64,000 nt of DNA from Klebsiella pneumoniae (GTDB lineage: Bacteria > Myxococcota_A > UBA796 > SXON01). Under the pieces are notes generated by a model. The model searched no databases, was not told where the DNA came from, and saw only the letters and a program-made list of their open reading frames with translations. The DNA is taken from assembly GCA_945862325.1 (NCBI GenBank), contig CAMAXZ010000003.1, positions 124,001 to 188,000 of the forward strand, read 5' to 3'. Made by a program: the position numbers and the translations under genes. Positions 42,893 to 51,726 of the stretch are shown here, in pieces (position 1 is the first letter of the stretch; each line of letters starts with the position of its first letter).

Positions 42893-43099
42893 CTACGCGC
42901 CGTGCGCGTCGGACTCGCTCTCCGGGAAGGGGGAGTTGGCCGCCGCGAGCGGCTCGCCAGCCTCAGCGAGCGAGCACGGCATCGGCGCTTCGCCGTCGTC
43001 GTGGTTCTGCCCGGTGATCTCCAGGGCCAGAAGCACGGCGAGCGCGCGGATCGCCTCTCGGCGTGCGGTCTCCTGCGCGGGGGTGAGGACGACGGCCAT
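42893..43099 (-). CDS. Small hypothetical protein
   Basis: This 68-residue protein has one helical stretch (ARREAIRALAVLLALEITGQ) and a polar tail. It sits between the HTH regulator (two bases upstream) and the primase-like gene, all on the minus strand, so it is probably a member of the replication operon. No family is recognised. Confidence 0.5.
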   Translation of the reverse strand: MAVVLTPAQETARREAIRALAVLLALEITGQNHDDGEAPMPCSLAEAGEPLAAANSPFPESESDAHGA

Positions 43100-43101
43100 G
43101 A

Positions 43102-43347
43102 TCAGCTGGCCTCGCGCATCGGGACTTCGAGGCGCTCCCAGAGATCATCCTCGACGCAGTTGGCGAAGACGCCGGAGTCGAGCAGGCGACGGCGGGTGGT
43201 CGGCGCGAGGGGGCGTCGGCCGTTGAGCAGCTGCGACCAATAGGAGCGTGTGAAGCCCATGCGCTCGGCGACCTGGGCCTGCGTGAGGTGCTGCTGATCG
43301 ATGATGGCGCGGATGCGTTCGGGGCGGAGGAAGAGGCGGCGGATCAT
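43102..43347 (-). CDS. Small XRE-type HTH regulator
   Basis: This 81-residue protein has a clear HTH (LTQAQVAERMGFTRSYWSQLLNGRRPLAP). I chose the ATG at 43347 over an upstream one at 43404. It is divergent from the larger XRE gene at 43501 and heads the replication operon. The two genes probably form the life-cycle switch of element B, acting on the TGTACA-containing sites between them. Confidence 0.75.
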   Translation of the reverse strand: MIRRLFLRPERIRAIIDQQHLTQAQVAERMGFTRSYWSQLLNGRRPLAPTTRRRLLDSGVFANCVEDDLWERLEVPMREAS

Positions 43348-43415
43348 GGTGGGACTCGGGAGGGCGGGAAGGTGGTGATCTCGGTGGTGCAGGTCCTGCA
43401 TCATCCAGATACGCT

Positions 43416-43495
43416 ACCTGTACATCGGGTCAGGCACGTCAGCAAGAGGAATGTGAATCGACGTGTTGCACACCAGTGAACATCGGTGTACAGGG
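43416..43495. promoter_or_regulatory. Paired TGTACA operator sites in the divergent control region
   Basis: ACCTGTACATCG (43416-43427) and CGGTGTACAGGG (43484-43495) are inverted relatives of one another, each with a TGTACA core, about 57 bases apart. The second lies just before the start of the rightward XRE gene. This suits one repressor binding two sites to control both directions. Confidence 0.5.
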
Positions 43496-43500
43496 TGGGC

Positions 43501-44274
43501 ATGGCGAAGAAGTCTCCCATCCGCAACCCGCCGAAGCCCCCGCTGGCGGAGGCCCCGGCCCCCGACGCTCCCGCGAGCGCAGCCCCCGGCGGCCCGGCCG
43601 GCGCACGTGCATCGGTTGCGATCTCCGAGGACGCCCGGGCCCTGAGGGCGAAGGACAATCGGAACGCGAAGCGGGGGAAGGGGCGCATCGCCCCTGACCC
43701 GTTCCTGCGGGAGGTGTTCACCGATCTGGTGACCGACCCGCGCTCGGTCCACACCAAGCACGCTGGCTCGGATCGCCTCTTCGAGATGATGCTCGAAGGC
43801 CCGCCGGGGCTGGCGACCTTCCTGTGGAACCCGAACCCGCACTTCGCCGCCTTCCTCCGGAAGTCCCGTGAGGACGCGGGCCTGTCCATCCGCCAGGCCG
43901 CTCCCCACCTCGGCGTCTCGGCGGCCTACGTCTCTCGCCTCGAAACGGGAGGCTACGCGAGCGCGCCGAGCGTCGACCGCCTGTTCAAGATGGCCGACCT
44001 GTACGCGGTGGACCGGGCCGAGATGCTGACCCAGGCCGGCGTCCGGGTCGACGTGCCCGACGACGCCAAGGTGGCCGACACCACCGAAGCCGAGTTTGCC
44101 GCGATGCTGATGGACGCGCAGATCAAGCCCACCCTGTTCACGTCCGACCTGCTCCACTACGTCCCCAACCGCCTGAAGCGGCAATGGATCGAGTGGGCAT
44201 TGAAGCTCACGGTGCAGGAAAACCCGCGCGAGTACCTCCTGCGACTCATCCACAAGGCACAGGGAAAGTCATGA
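43501..44274 (+). CDS. XRE-family regulator cotranscribed with the recombinase
   Basis: This 257-residue protein has a central XRE HTH (LSIRQAAPHLGVSAAYVSRLETGG) near residues 125-150. A disordered Ala/Pro-rich N-terminus leads to a DPRSVHTKHAGSDRLFEMML segment. ATG 43501 is preferred over 43486 because it lies after the operator and a GGGTGGG stretch. It overlaps the recombinase as ATGA, so recombinase production follows that of this regulator. Confidence 0.8.
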   Translation: MAKKSPIRNPPKPPLAEAPAPDAPASAAPGGPAGARASVAISEDARALRAKDNRNAKRGKGRIAPDPFLREVFTDLVTDPRSVHTKHAGSDRLFEMMLEGPPGLATFLWNPNPHFAAFLRKSREDAGLSIRQAAPHLGVSAAYVSRLETGGYASAPSVDRLFKMADLYAVDRAEMLTQAGVRVDVPDDAKVADTTEAEFAAMLMDAQIKPTLFTSDLLHYVPNRLKRQWIEWALKLTVQENPREYLLRLIHKAQGKS

Positions 44275-45992
44275 CCGCCATCATCCGCAAGCCCGTCAAC
44301 GTCGCGATCTACGCTCGCTGCTCCGACACCAAGCAGGCCGAGAAGGAGCTGTCCATCCCCGCCCAACTCGACGCCGCGCGCGCCGAGGCGAAGCGCCAGG
44401 GCTGGGAAGTCGCGGCCGAGTTCGTCGATTCGGCCTTCACCGGCAAGAACGATGATCGGAAGCAGTTCCAGGAGATGATGCGGGTTGTCCGCACCAAGAA
44501 GCCCGTGCCCTTCCACCGGATCATCGTGTGGAAGCTGAGCCGGTTCATGCGGAACCGCTACCAGTCGGCGATCTACAAGACCCAGCTCCGCAAACTCGGG
44601 GTGCTCGTGGTCTCGCTCAACGAGCCGCACGAGGACAACGCCAGCGGCCGCCTCATGGAAGGCATCATCGAGGCGTTCGACGAGTATTACAGCGAGGCCC
44701 TCGGCGAGGACACCTCCCGCGGCATGCGGAAGAACGCGAGCCTGGGCTTCTACAACGGCGGCACGGTACCCACAGGGTACACGGTGCAGCGGAAAGGCAG
44801 CGGTGAGTCACCGAAAGGCGTGCTCGCGCCCGATCCGGTGATGGCGCCGATCGTGCAGCGCATGTTTCGGATGTGTCTCGACGGCGAGGGCGCGAACAGC
44901 ATCCGCCGCGCCCTGAACGCCGAGGGGATCCTGACACACCGGGCGAAGCACTGGTCGGTCTCCACCGTGCTCAACATCCTGCGCAACGTCGCCTACACCG
45001 GCATCAGGGTGTGGGGGGTCAAGACCGAGCGTCGCAAGGACGGCGAACTGGTCGAGCCGATCCGCGTCGAGGACTCCCACCCGGCGCTGGTCTCCGCTGA
45101 GGACTTCGTCGCGGTGCAGGCGCTGATCAAGACGCGCACGCGGGAGCAGATCCACCCGAGGACGCTCAATGGCAACTACCTCCTCTCCGGCCTGCTCCGC
45201 TGCGCCGGCTGCGGTTCGGTGCTGATCGGTCACCCGGCCAAGTCGGGAACCGTCCACTACTACTGGTGCGCGAAGCGCATGAAGTGCGGCCCGGAGGCCT
45301 GCGACGGCAAGCTGCTGAACCGGCAAGCCGCCGAGGCGGCGGTCTCCGATCGCCTTCGCTCCGGCGTGCTCACGGAAGAGCACATCACGATGCTCCTGGC
45401 CCAGACCAACGCGGAGATCCTCGCCCGAGGCAAGGCCGCGAGCGGGGAGGTCGAGGCGGTCGAAGCCAAGCTCGACGACGCCCGGAAGCGGCTCGACCGG
45501 CTCTACAACTCGCTGGAGACCGGGCACCTTGAGCCGGAGATCGCGGGCCCGCGCATCAAGCAGTGGAAGGAGACGGTCACGCAGCTCGAAGCCAAGCGGG
45601 CCGACCTCCACGACACCTCCCGCGACGAGCCGATCCTGATCGGCGAGGCCCGGGTCCGCCGGCACGTCGAGGAGATGCGCCAGCTGCTCGACCACGGGAG
45701 CGTGGCCGCGCGTCGTGCGTTCCTGCGGGCGTGGATCAAGCGCATCGAGGTGAGGGAGCGCACCCTCACCATCGAGTACGTCTTCCCCGCTGGCCATCAC
45801 GGCGGCGGCGACCTGACCACCGACGGCGGCGACGCCGAGGTCGGTCAGGCGCCCCGGAAGAAGGGCGGCGGCACCGCGGGCGGGAAGGGCGGCTCGGTTA
45901 ACACCGGAACCAGCCCCTCAACCGGCCGAACCGGGCCCGGGTCGGGTTCGGTTCTTGCTACAGGACAAGATGGCTCCCGCTGGTGGACTTGA
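44271..45992 (+). CDS. Large serine recombinase (element B), reading into tRNA-Asn
   Basis: This 573-residue large serine recombinase has a catalytic serine in YARCSDTKQAEKELSIPAQ near residue 18, the WKLSRFMRN block, a recombinase domain (GTVPTGYTVQ) and a zinc ribbon (CAGCGS with YYWCAKRMKCG). A coiled coil near residues 385-460 and a Gly/Thr/Ser-rich tail follow. The stop (45990-45992) lies within the 3' end of tRNA-Asn, so the last seven codons come from tRNA sequence. This places the attachment site at the tRNA 3' end and fixes the right edge of the element. Confidence 0.93.
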   Translation: MTAIIRKPVNVAIYARCSDTKQAEKELSIPAQLDAARAEAKRQGWEVAAEFVDSAFTGKNDDRKQFQEMMRVVRTKKPVPFHRIIVWKLSRFMRNRYQSAIYKTQLRKLGVLVVSLNEPHEDNASGRLMEGIIEAFDEYYSEALGEDTSRGMRKNASLGFYNGGTVPTGYTVQRKGSGESPKGVLAPDPVMAPIVQRMFRMCLDGEGANSIRRALNAEGILTHRAKHWSVSTVLNILRNVAYTGIRVWGVKTERRKDGELVEPIRVEDSHPALVSAEDFVAVQALIKTRTREQIHPRTLNGNYLLSGLLRCAGCGSVLIGHPAKSGTVHYYWCAKRMKCGPEACDGKLLNRQAAEAAVSDRLRSGVLTEEHITMLLAQTNAEILARGKAASGEVEAVEAKLDDARKRLDRLYNSLETGHLEPEIAGPRIKQWKETVTQLEAKRADLHDTSRDEPILIGEARVRRHVEEMRQLLDHGSVAARRAFLRAWIKRIEVRERTLTIEYVFPAGHHGGGDLTTDGGDAEVGQAPRKKGGGTAGGKGGSVNTGTSPSTGRTGPGSGSVLATGQDGSRWWT

Positions 45993-46047
45993 ACCACCGA
46001 CCCACGGATTAACAGTCCGTTGCTCTGACCAACTGAGCTAAGCGGGA
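45971..46047 (-). tRNA. tRNA-Asn (anticodon GTT)
   Basis: This 77-base cloverleaf on the minus strand has acceptor stem TCCCGCT/AGCGGGA, D-loop GCTCAGTTGGTCAGAGC, anticodon loop CTGTTAA with GTT, T-arm GGTGGTTCAAGTCCACC and an encoded GCCA end. It serves as the integration site of the island. Its 3' half overlaps the end of the recombinase gene. The promoter is on the chromosomal side, so the gene stays functional. Confidence 0.96.
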
Positions 46048-46058
46048 AAAGCGCCAGC

Positions 46059-46087
46059 CTCTTAGCTCACCCTTCGCGGCGCGTCAA
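46059..46087 (-). promoter_or_regulatory. Promoter of tRNA-Asn
   Basis: On the minus strand TTGACG and TAAGAG are separated by exactly 17 bases, ending 11 bases before the tRNA 5' end. Good sigma-70-type match for a stable RNA gene. Confidence 0.65.
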
Positions 46088-46189
46088 GCGCATCTCGTGA
46101 CGGCGTGGCGCGCGGGGGGCGCTCGCCCCCTCCCGCGGTCCGGGCTAAGGGCGTGCCGCGGTGGGGGCACTGCGGCGGAGGACGGGAAG

Positions 46190-46912
46190 ATGGGCCGGAT
46201 TTTCGAGACGCGCAAGGCGACGATGATGGCGCGGTGGGACAAGATGGCGAAGGCCTTCACCCGCGTGGGCCGCGAAATTGCGATGGCGGTGCGGCAGGGG
46301 GGGCCGAACCCCGAGAGCAACCCGTCGCTGCGTCGCGCGATCCAGAACGGGCGCGCGGTGAACATGCCGAAAGACAAGGTGGAAGCCGCTATCAAGAAGG
46401 CGTCGGGGCAGGGGGCCGAGGCGTACGAAGAGGTGGTGTACGAGGGCTACGGGCCCCACGGCGTCGCCATCCTCGTCGAGAGCGCCACGGACAACCCGAC
46501 GCGCACGGTGTCGAACGTCCGCGTGCACTTCAACCGCGGCGGCGGAAACATGGCGAGCTCGGGCGCCGTGGCGTTCCAGTTCAAGCGGATGGGCGTGTTC
46601 CACCTCGCGCCGGAAGGCGTCGACGCGGAGAGCCTGGAGCTCGAGCTGATCGACTTCGGGCTGGAGGAGATGGGCGAGAGCACCACGGAGAAGGGCGAGG
46701 CGTCGATCGTGGTGCGCTGCGGCTTCACCGACTTCGGCACGATGACGAAGGCGATCGAGGACCGGAAGCTGACGGTGATGTCGTCGGGCTCGGAGTACAT
46801 CCCCACGGCGGTGGTCGAGCTCGACGAAGAGGCCGCGGCCGAGGTGCTCGCGCTGGTCGACCGGCTGGAGCAGGACGACGACGTGCAGAAGGTGTTCCAC
46901 AACCTCGCGTGA
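46190..46912 (+). CDS. YebC/PmpR family protein
   Basis: This 240-residue protein is a full-length YebC/TACO1 family member. It has [26 protein letters not shown] near the N-terminus, then [15 protein letters not shown] and [15 protein letters not shown], all family hallmarks. Members act as transcriptional regulators or, as recent work suggests, help ribosomes translate difficult stretches such as polyproline. ATG 46190 follows a GGAGG. First chromosomal gene after the tRNA. Confidence 0.95.
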   Translation: MGRIFETRKATMMARWDKMAKAFTRVGREIAMAVRQGGPNPESNPSLRRAIQNGRAVNMPKDKVEAAIKKASGQGAEAYEEVVYEGYGPHGVAILVESATDNPTRTVSNVRVHFNRGGGNMASSGAVAFQFKRMGVFHLAPEGVDAESLELELIDFGLEEMGESTTEKGEASIVVRCGFTDFGTMTKAIEDRKLTVMSSGSEYIPTAVVELDEEAAAEVLALVDRLEQDDDVQKVFHNLA

Positions 46913-46967
46913 TTTCGCTTGCGGGTCTCCCGGCGGCGACACCAGAATGTCACTGTCGGAGGCAACG

Positions 46968-47237
46968 ATGGTCGCAGCGGATGTGGCGGTGGACGAGGTG
47001 GTGGTGGTCGCGCAGGCGACGGACGAGCTGCCGAACGTGACGCGCTTCGAGCGCGACCAGACGGTGCTGCCGGCGGGACGCCGGGGCCGCATCGTGAGCG
47101 CAGCGCTGCCGATGACGGCGTTCGGTGCGACGGAGCTGAGCGACCTGACGGTGGTGGTGCCGGGCTGGACCACGCGCGGGCCCTCCGACGGCCTCGGCGT
47201 GGTCCGCTACGTGGACGGCGTGCGCCTCGACCGCTGA
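46968..47237 (+). CDS. Small hypothetical protein
   Basis: This 89-residue protein starts at ATG 46968, which has GGAGG at good spacing. An ATG at 46947 is in frame but poorer. It is rich in valine and beta strands (VVVVAQATDELPNV, RGRIVSAALPMTAFG). No family is recognised. Confidence 0.5.
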   Translation: MVAADVAVDEVVVVAQATDELPNVTRFERDQTVLPAGRRGRIVSAALPMTAFGATELSDLTVVVPGWTTRGPSDGLGVVRYVDGVRLDR

Positions 47238-47240
47238 GCG

Positions 47241-48164
47241 TCAGGCCAACGCCGCCGCGATCTCGCGCGCCGCGCTCGGAGTGCTCCGGCCAAGCCCGGG
47301 GAACCGCGCGCGGAACGCGGCGTCATCGGCGAGGAACGGGCGGTCCCACTGGTAGAGGGTCTCGCCGAGCTCGCCGAAGAACGGGAGGACGACGCCGAGC
47401 AGGCCGATGAGCCAGGGGGGCAGCGCGGCCCAACGTGGGCGCACGCCGAGGGCCTCGGCGATGTGAGACACGAGCTGTGCCGGTGTGAGCTGGTGGATCG
47501 GGAAGTGATACACGCGCCCCTCGACGTCGGGACCGGCCTCCCCGAACGCGGCGAGGGCGTCGACGACGTCCGGCACGTAGCTGAAGGCGTGGGAGGCCTT
47601 GGCATCGCCGATGAGCCACACCATGCGGCCGGCGGCGAGGCCGCGCACGGCGTTCATGCTCAGGAGGGACTGGTCGAGCGCGCCGGGGCCGAAGAAGTCG
47701 CCCGCGCGGCCGGCGACGAACCGAAGGCCGCGGGTCGCGGCGGCGTCACGGAGCGCGGCGTCCCAGTCGGCGCGCACGCTACCTTTGACGCCGGAGGGGC
47801 GCATGGGCGAGTCGGGGGTGCGCGCGTCGTCGGTGGGGCCGTAGGCGTACAGATTGTCGAGGCAGACGAGCCGCGCCTCGTTGGCGATCGCCGCGTCGAT
47901 GAGCGCGGCGCCGAACGCGGGGAACTCGGCGCTCCACGCGGCCTTGGTGTACGCGGAGGGGTTGATGCAGTGATACACCGCGTGCGCGCCCCGAGTGGCT
48001 TCGAGGACGAACGCGGGGTCGCGCGCGTCGCCGGCGAGCACCTCGATGCCCGGGCCGACCGGCGCGTCGGAGCGACGGACGACGCGGACGCGGTGGCCGC
48101 GAGACGCGAGAAGACGAGCGAGAGAACTGCCGACCTGGCCGGCGCCGAACACGACGTGAAACAC
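47241..48164 (-). CDS. NAD(P)-dependent epimerase/dehydratase-type SDR
   Basis: This 307-residue extended short-chain dehydrogenase has an N-terminal Rossmann motif FGAGQVGSSLARLL (a GxGxxG variant) and a VCLDNLYAYGP segment with the family tyrosine, though the YxxxK lysine is not clear. The substrate is unknown. It is divergent from the LysR gene, whose likely operator lies between them, so it may be its target. Confidence 0.8.
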   Translation of the reverse strand: MFHVVFGAGQVGSSLARLLASRGHRVRVVRRSDAPVGPGIEVLAGDARDPAFVLEATRGAHAVYHCINPSAYTKAAWSAEFPAFGAALIDAAIANEARLVCLDNLYAYGPTDDARTPDSPMRPSGVKGSVRADWDAALRDAAATRGLRFVAGRAGDFFGPGALDQSLLSMNAVRGLAAGRMVWLIGDAKASHAFSYVPDVVDALAAFGEAGPDVEGRVYHFPIHQLTPAQLVSHIAEALGVRPRWAALPPWLIGLLGVVLPFFGELGETLYQWDRPFLADDAAFRARFPGLGRSTPSAAREIAAALA

Positions 48165-48216
48165 GATGACCTCCGTTGCCCCATCTCAATACGCTGGCGG
48201 ACACTGGCGCTCCAAT

Positions 48217-48240
48217 GCATGATTGGTATGTGAGTCATGC
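48217..48240. promoter_or_regulatory. Likely LysR operator
   Basis: GCATGA-N12-TCATGC is a perfect interrupted inverted repeat in the gap between the epimerase and LysR genes. The arrangement and spacing suit LysR-type binding sites. It also argues against the most upstream LysR start at 48223. Confidence 0.5.
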
Positions 48241-48249
48241 CGCGTGGGC

Positions 48250-49215
48250 ATGTATGGGGGCGGAGTGACGGACCTGCGGAGCGTGGATCTGAACCTCCTC
48301 GTGGCGTTGGAGCGGCTGCTGGCGCGCGAGAGCGTGACCGCCGCCGCGGCCGACCTGGGCCTGACGCAGCCGGCGATGAGCCGCACCCTGGCGCGCCTTC
48401 GGGAGACCTTGGGCGACCCGCTGATGGTCCGCGCTGGCCGCGGGTTCATCGTGACGGATCGCGCGCGCGCCCTGGCGGGGCCGGTGGAGGAGGCGCTTCG
48501 GTCGATCCGTCAGGTGCTGGAGCCTCCGTTGCCGTTCGACGCGGCCACGGCCACGGGCGAGGTGGTGCTGGCGATGGGCGACGAGGCGCTGCTGGCGTTC
48601 GCCGACCGGATCGTGGAGCGCCTCGCGGCGTCGGCGCCGGGGCTGGACGTGCGGTTCCGCGGCGTGAGCGCCCAGAGCGTGGCGGAGGGCCGGCGGGGCG
48701 AGCTCGACGTGGCGATCGCGCCGGACCTCTCGGCGCTCCCAGGCACCGCGGGCGCGGTGGACCTCAGCGAGTTCGTGGTGCGCCCCCTGTACACGCGGCG
48801 CTTCGTGCTGATCGCGTCACGACGGGCGGGCCTTCCGACCGACTTCGAGGCGTGGCTCGCCCGCCCGCACGCGATCGTGTCGTTCGCGGGCGGCGGGTGG
48901 GGCTTCGTGGACGACCTGCTGGCCACACGCGGGCGAAAGCGGCGTGTCGCCGCGTCGGCGCCGTCGTTCCCGTTGGTGGCGCAGATGGTGGCGCGCTCGG
49001 AGCTGGTGGCGATCGTGCCCGGAGAGGTGGCGTACGGGCTCGACGACAGCGTGGTCTCCGCCGAGGCGCCGCTCCCGCTGCCGACGATCCCGATGCTCAC
49101 GGTGTGGCACCCCCGATACACGACACAGCCGCGACACCGGTTCGTGCGTCAGCTGGTTCAGGAGGCGATCCTCGAACGTCACGCGGCGTGGGAGGAGCGT
49201 CAGTTGCGTCGGTAG
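48250..49215 (+). CDS. LysR-family transcriptional regulator
   Basis: This regulator of about 321 residues has the standard LysR HTH (RSVDLNLLVALERLLARESVTAAAADLGLTQ region) and a substrate-binding domain (GDEALLAFADRIVERLAA, PLYTRRFVLIAS). ATG 48250 or GTG 48265 are both possible starts. It is divergent from the SDR gene and probably regulates it and itself. The inducer is unknown. Confidence 0.92.
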   Translation: MYGGGVTDLRSVDLNLLVALERLLARESVTAAAADLGLTQPAMSRTLARLRETLGDPLMVRAGRGFIVTDRARALAGPVEEALRSIRQVLEPPLPFDAATATGEVVLAMGDEALLAFADRIVERLAASAPGLDVRFRGVSAQSVAEGRRGELDVAIAPDLSALPGTAGAVDLSEFVVRPLYTRRFVLIASRRAGLPTDFEAWLARPHAIVSFAGGGWGFVDDLLATRGRKRRVAASAPSFPLVAQMVARSELVAIVPGEVAYGLDDSVVSAEAPLPLPTIPMLTVWHPRYTTQPRHRFVRQLVQEAILERHAAWEERQLRR

Positions 49216-49239
49216 CCCGGAGCGCGCTACGGAACGGGC

Positions 49240-50295
49240 ATGTACACGAACCTCCTGGGGATCGCCCTCGCGTTCGCCGAGGAACCCGCCGTCTCCACGC
49301 CCACCACGCCTGAAGGCCCGCCTCCGGGCGACGTCGATCGCGCGCTCGACGTCAATCGCACCCCCGACTACTCGGCGGCCCAGCTCCGCGCGGTCGTGTT
49401 CACCGACGGGCAGGTGCTGCGCGCCGAAGTGACGCCGGTCGACGAGGGCTATCGCCTGCGCCTCACCTCCGGGGCGGAGCTCGTCGTGCCGCTCGGCGCG
49501 GTGCGCACGATCGTGCCCGTCGGCCTCGCGGCGGCGTCCGTCTGCGACCCGCTCACCGCGCCGCGAGCGGACGCCCTGGCGGACGCTCCGACGCCGGCGC
49601 CGACGACCCCGGCCGCCCCGGCACCCCGGCCGGTCGACCCGAAAGACCGCTCGACCTGGCCGCCGGATCCGAACGGCAGCCGCTACTTCTACGCGCCCAC
49701 GGCGCGCATGCTCGGTCAGGGCAACGGGTACCTTTCGCAGAAAGAGCTCGCGTTCACGACGGTGAGCATCGGCGCCGCGGACTTCCTCGACGTCCAGGTC
49801 GGCACCGTGGTGCCGTTGCTGTTCGTTCCGTCCGCGTCCGTCGGGATCGTCGCCGCCAAAGTGGGCTTGCCCGAGTCCGTCGAGTTTCCGGTCCGGTTCG
49901 CGGTAGGCGCGCAGGCCTTCCTGCTCCCGGGGGGCACCTTCGGCGGCTTCGTGTTCGGCGGCGCCACGGTGGGCTCCCAGGACTCTCACGTGACCCTGGA
50001 CGTCGGCTCCGTGTTCGCGACCGATGCCGAGGGCGACGGGGTGATCGTCGTCGCGGCGGGCGCGCACCGCGTGTCGCCGACGGTGTCGCTCATCACCGAG
50101 AACTGGTTCATGACCGGCGATCTCGCGTTCGGGAACGGCGTGTTCCTCGTGCCGAGCGGCGGTGTGCGCTTGTTCGGCCCGAAGTTCTCCACCGACCTCG
50201 GCCTCGTGGTGATCGCGCCGCCCGACGCGGCGGTGGTGATCCCACTCCCCTGGGTCGACTTCACCTGGAACTGGTCGCTCAAGAAGAAGCGCTGA
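49240..50295 (+). CDS. Hypothetical exported protein
   Basis: This 351-residue protein has a short hydrophobic N-terminus (LLGIALAFAEE, signal-like). A small N-terminal domain and a Pro/Ala/Thr linker near residues 105-135 lead to a beta-rich C-terminal domain with NGSRYFYAPTARML and alternating strands that could be an outer-membrane or periplasmic barrel-like fold. I do not recognise the family. The last 17 bases overlap the convergent TatD gene. Confidence 0.6.
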   Translation: MYTNLLGIALAFAEEPAVSTPTTPEGPPPGDVDRALDVNRTPDYSAAQLRAVVFTDGQVLRAEVTPVDEGYRLRLTSGAELVVPLGAVRTIVPVGLAAASVCDPLTAPRADALADAPTPAPTTPAAPAPRPVDPKDRSTWPPDPNGSRYFYAPTARMLGQGNGYLSQKELAFTTVSIGAADFLDVQVGTVVPLLFVPSASVGIVAAKVGLPESVEFPVRFAVGAQAFLLPGGTFGGFVFGGATVGSQDSHVTLDVGSVFATDAEGDGVIVVAAGAHRVSPTVSLITENWFMTGDLAFGNGVFLVPSGGVRLFGPKFSTDLGLVVIAPPDAAVVIPLPWVDFTWNWSLKKKR

Positions 50296-51037
50296 GCGGC
50301 CAGGGCCCGAACCCAAGGTCGATCGCGTTGCGTATCGACACATCGGCGAGCGGCTCGCCGCGTACGCGCTCCGCCGCCGCGACGATGAAGGGCAGGAACG
50401 ACGGTTCGTTCCGTCCACGGTGGGGGCGTGGGCACTGGTCGGGCCCGTCCGTCTCGAACAGCAGGCGCTCCAACGGCACGCGGCGCAGGGCGTCCAGCGG
50501 CTTACGGGCGTTCTCCCAGGTGATGGCCCCCGCGAAGCTGAGGTGGAGGCCGCAGGCGACGTAGGCGTCCACCAGCTCGGCGCCGCCGGAGTAGCTGTGC
50601 AGGACGCCGCGCACGGGGGCGTAGCGGCGCAGCAGGGCGAGCATGGCCGGGTGCGCCTTGTAGCAGTGCAGGAGCACCGGGAGGCCCGCGTCGCGCGCGA
50701 CACCGAGGTGCCCGGCGAGGACCGCCACCTGCTCGTCCATCGGCACCGGGGTCTTGCCGTCCAGCCCGCACTCTCCCACGGCTGACACATGCGACACATC
50801 TCGGGGGACCGCGCGCGTGCGCGGCAGCTCGTGCGGGTGGGTCCCGACGGCGGCGTGGAGCCGGACGGCCGACGTCGCCGCGGCGAGGGCCCGCACGGCT
50901 TCCCACTGGTCCTCCGCCGTCCCCGGGACGACGAGGGCGCGCACCCCGGCCGCCGCGGCGCGCCCGATGACGTCGGCGCGATCCGCCGCGTATCGCACGT
51001 CGTCGAGGTGGCAGTGGGTGTCGACCAGCCCAATCAA
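50279..51037 (-). CDS. tatD: TatD-family metal-dependent hydrolase (DNase)
   Basis: This 252-residue TIM-barrel hydrolase has VDTHCHLD (metal-binding HxH) at the N-terminus, GTHPHE, GECGLD with its glutamate, LLHCYKA and LLFETDGP, all canonical TatD motifs. It starts at TTG 51037, overlapping the Pal stop as TTGA. The long upstream frame is antisense to Pal. TatD proteins are 3'-5' DNases involved in DNA turnover. Confidence 0.92.
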   Translation of the reverse strand: MIGLVDTHCHLDDVRYAADRADVIGRAAAAGVRALVVPGTAEDQWEAVRALAAATSAVRLHAAVGTHPHELPRTRAVPRDVSHVSAVGECGLDGKTPVPMDEQVAVLAGHLGVARDAGLPVLLHCYKAHPAMLALLRRYAPVRGVLHSYSGGAELVDAYVACGLHLSFAGAITWENARKPLDALRRVPLERLLFETDGPDQCPRPHRGRNEPSFLPFIVAAAERVRGEPLADVSIRNAIDLGFGPWPLSASS

Positions 51038-51564
51038 TCCGTGGTGCCGCGCACGTCCAGGTCTTGCGGCTTGTAGTTGATGCGGAACTCCACCCGGCGG
51101 TTCGTCGACCAGGCCTGCTCCGAGCTCTGGCCGTCGAGGGGGCGCTCTTCGCCGTAGGAGATGCTCTTCACGCGGCTCGCGCTGATGCCCTTGGCGAGGA
51201 GGTACTTGACCGCGGCGTCGGAGCGCTTCTGCCCGAGGGCGATGTTGTAGTCCGTCGTGCCCCGCTCGTCGGCGTGGCCCTGGATCTCCAGGGTGATCGA
51301 CGAGAACTCGCTCATGATCGCCGCGTTGGCGTCGAGCGCGGCCTTGCCCTCGGCGCTCAGCGTGTTGGCGTCGTACTCGAAGAACACGCGCTCGAAGTTG
51401 CGCGCCATGCGCTGCACCGGCTCGGGCACCTCGACGGGCACCGGCTTCGGCTTCGACGGTTCGCCGACGGTCGTAGGCTCGACGACGGGCGGGTCCGCGA
51501 CGTTCTTGTCGCACGCCTTGCAACCGAGCACGAGCACGAGGGGCAGGAGCAGGGCACGATTCAT
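51034..51564 (-). CDS. pal: Peptidoglycan-associated (Pal/OmpA-C) lipoprotein
   Basis: This 176-residue lipoprotein has lipobox LVLGC within the first 20 residues, a short Pro/Glu linker and an OmpA-like domain (VFFEYDANTLS, IQGHADERGTTDYNIALGQKRSDA, SYGEERP, NRRVEFR) that binds peptidoglycan. It anchors the outer membrane with the Tol system. ATG 51564 opens directly onto the signal peptide. Confidence 0.93.
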   Translation of the reverse strand: MNRALLLPLVLVLGCKACDKNVADPPVVEPTTVGEPSKPKPVPVEVPEPVQRMARNFERVFFEYDANTLSAEGKAALDANAAIMSEFSSITLEIQGHADERGTTDYNIALGQKRSDAAVKYLLAKGISASRVKSISYGEERPLDGQSSEQAWSTNRRVEFRINYKPQDLDVRGTTD

Positions 51565-51726
51565 GGGGGGCCTCGATATTGCCGTCATGTGTATTGACGT
51601 GTCCGGGTCTTGACAAGTCACGGTGTGTCGGGCTGCCGGCCCGCCCATACGGAAGAATTTCGCCCGATCCCCTGCCATCTCGGTCGCGACTGAGGTAGCC
51701 TCGCGCTCCCGAAACGGAGTCTCCCC

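Larger units (their letters stand above)
1..45992. mobile_element. Composite integrated island ending in tRNA-Asn
   Basis: This stretch has the features of integrative elements rather than core chromosome. It has two large serine recombinases (11001-12683 and 44271-45992), two replication modules (primase-helicase at 2596-5490; VapE-like and primase-like genes at 40719-42850), repressor-type HTH proteins and dense defence cargo. The right boundary is firm, because the second recombinase frame stops inside the 3' end of tRNA-Asn and housekeeping genes begin just beyond. The left boundary lies outside the window. Two recombinases and two replication modules suggest two elements joined near 12.86 kb, just after the first recombinase and its small HTH partner. 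I saw no copy of the tRNA 3' end at that junction, so the exact split is inferred. Confidence 0.7.
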
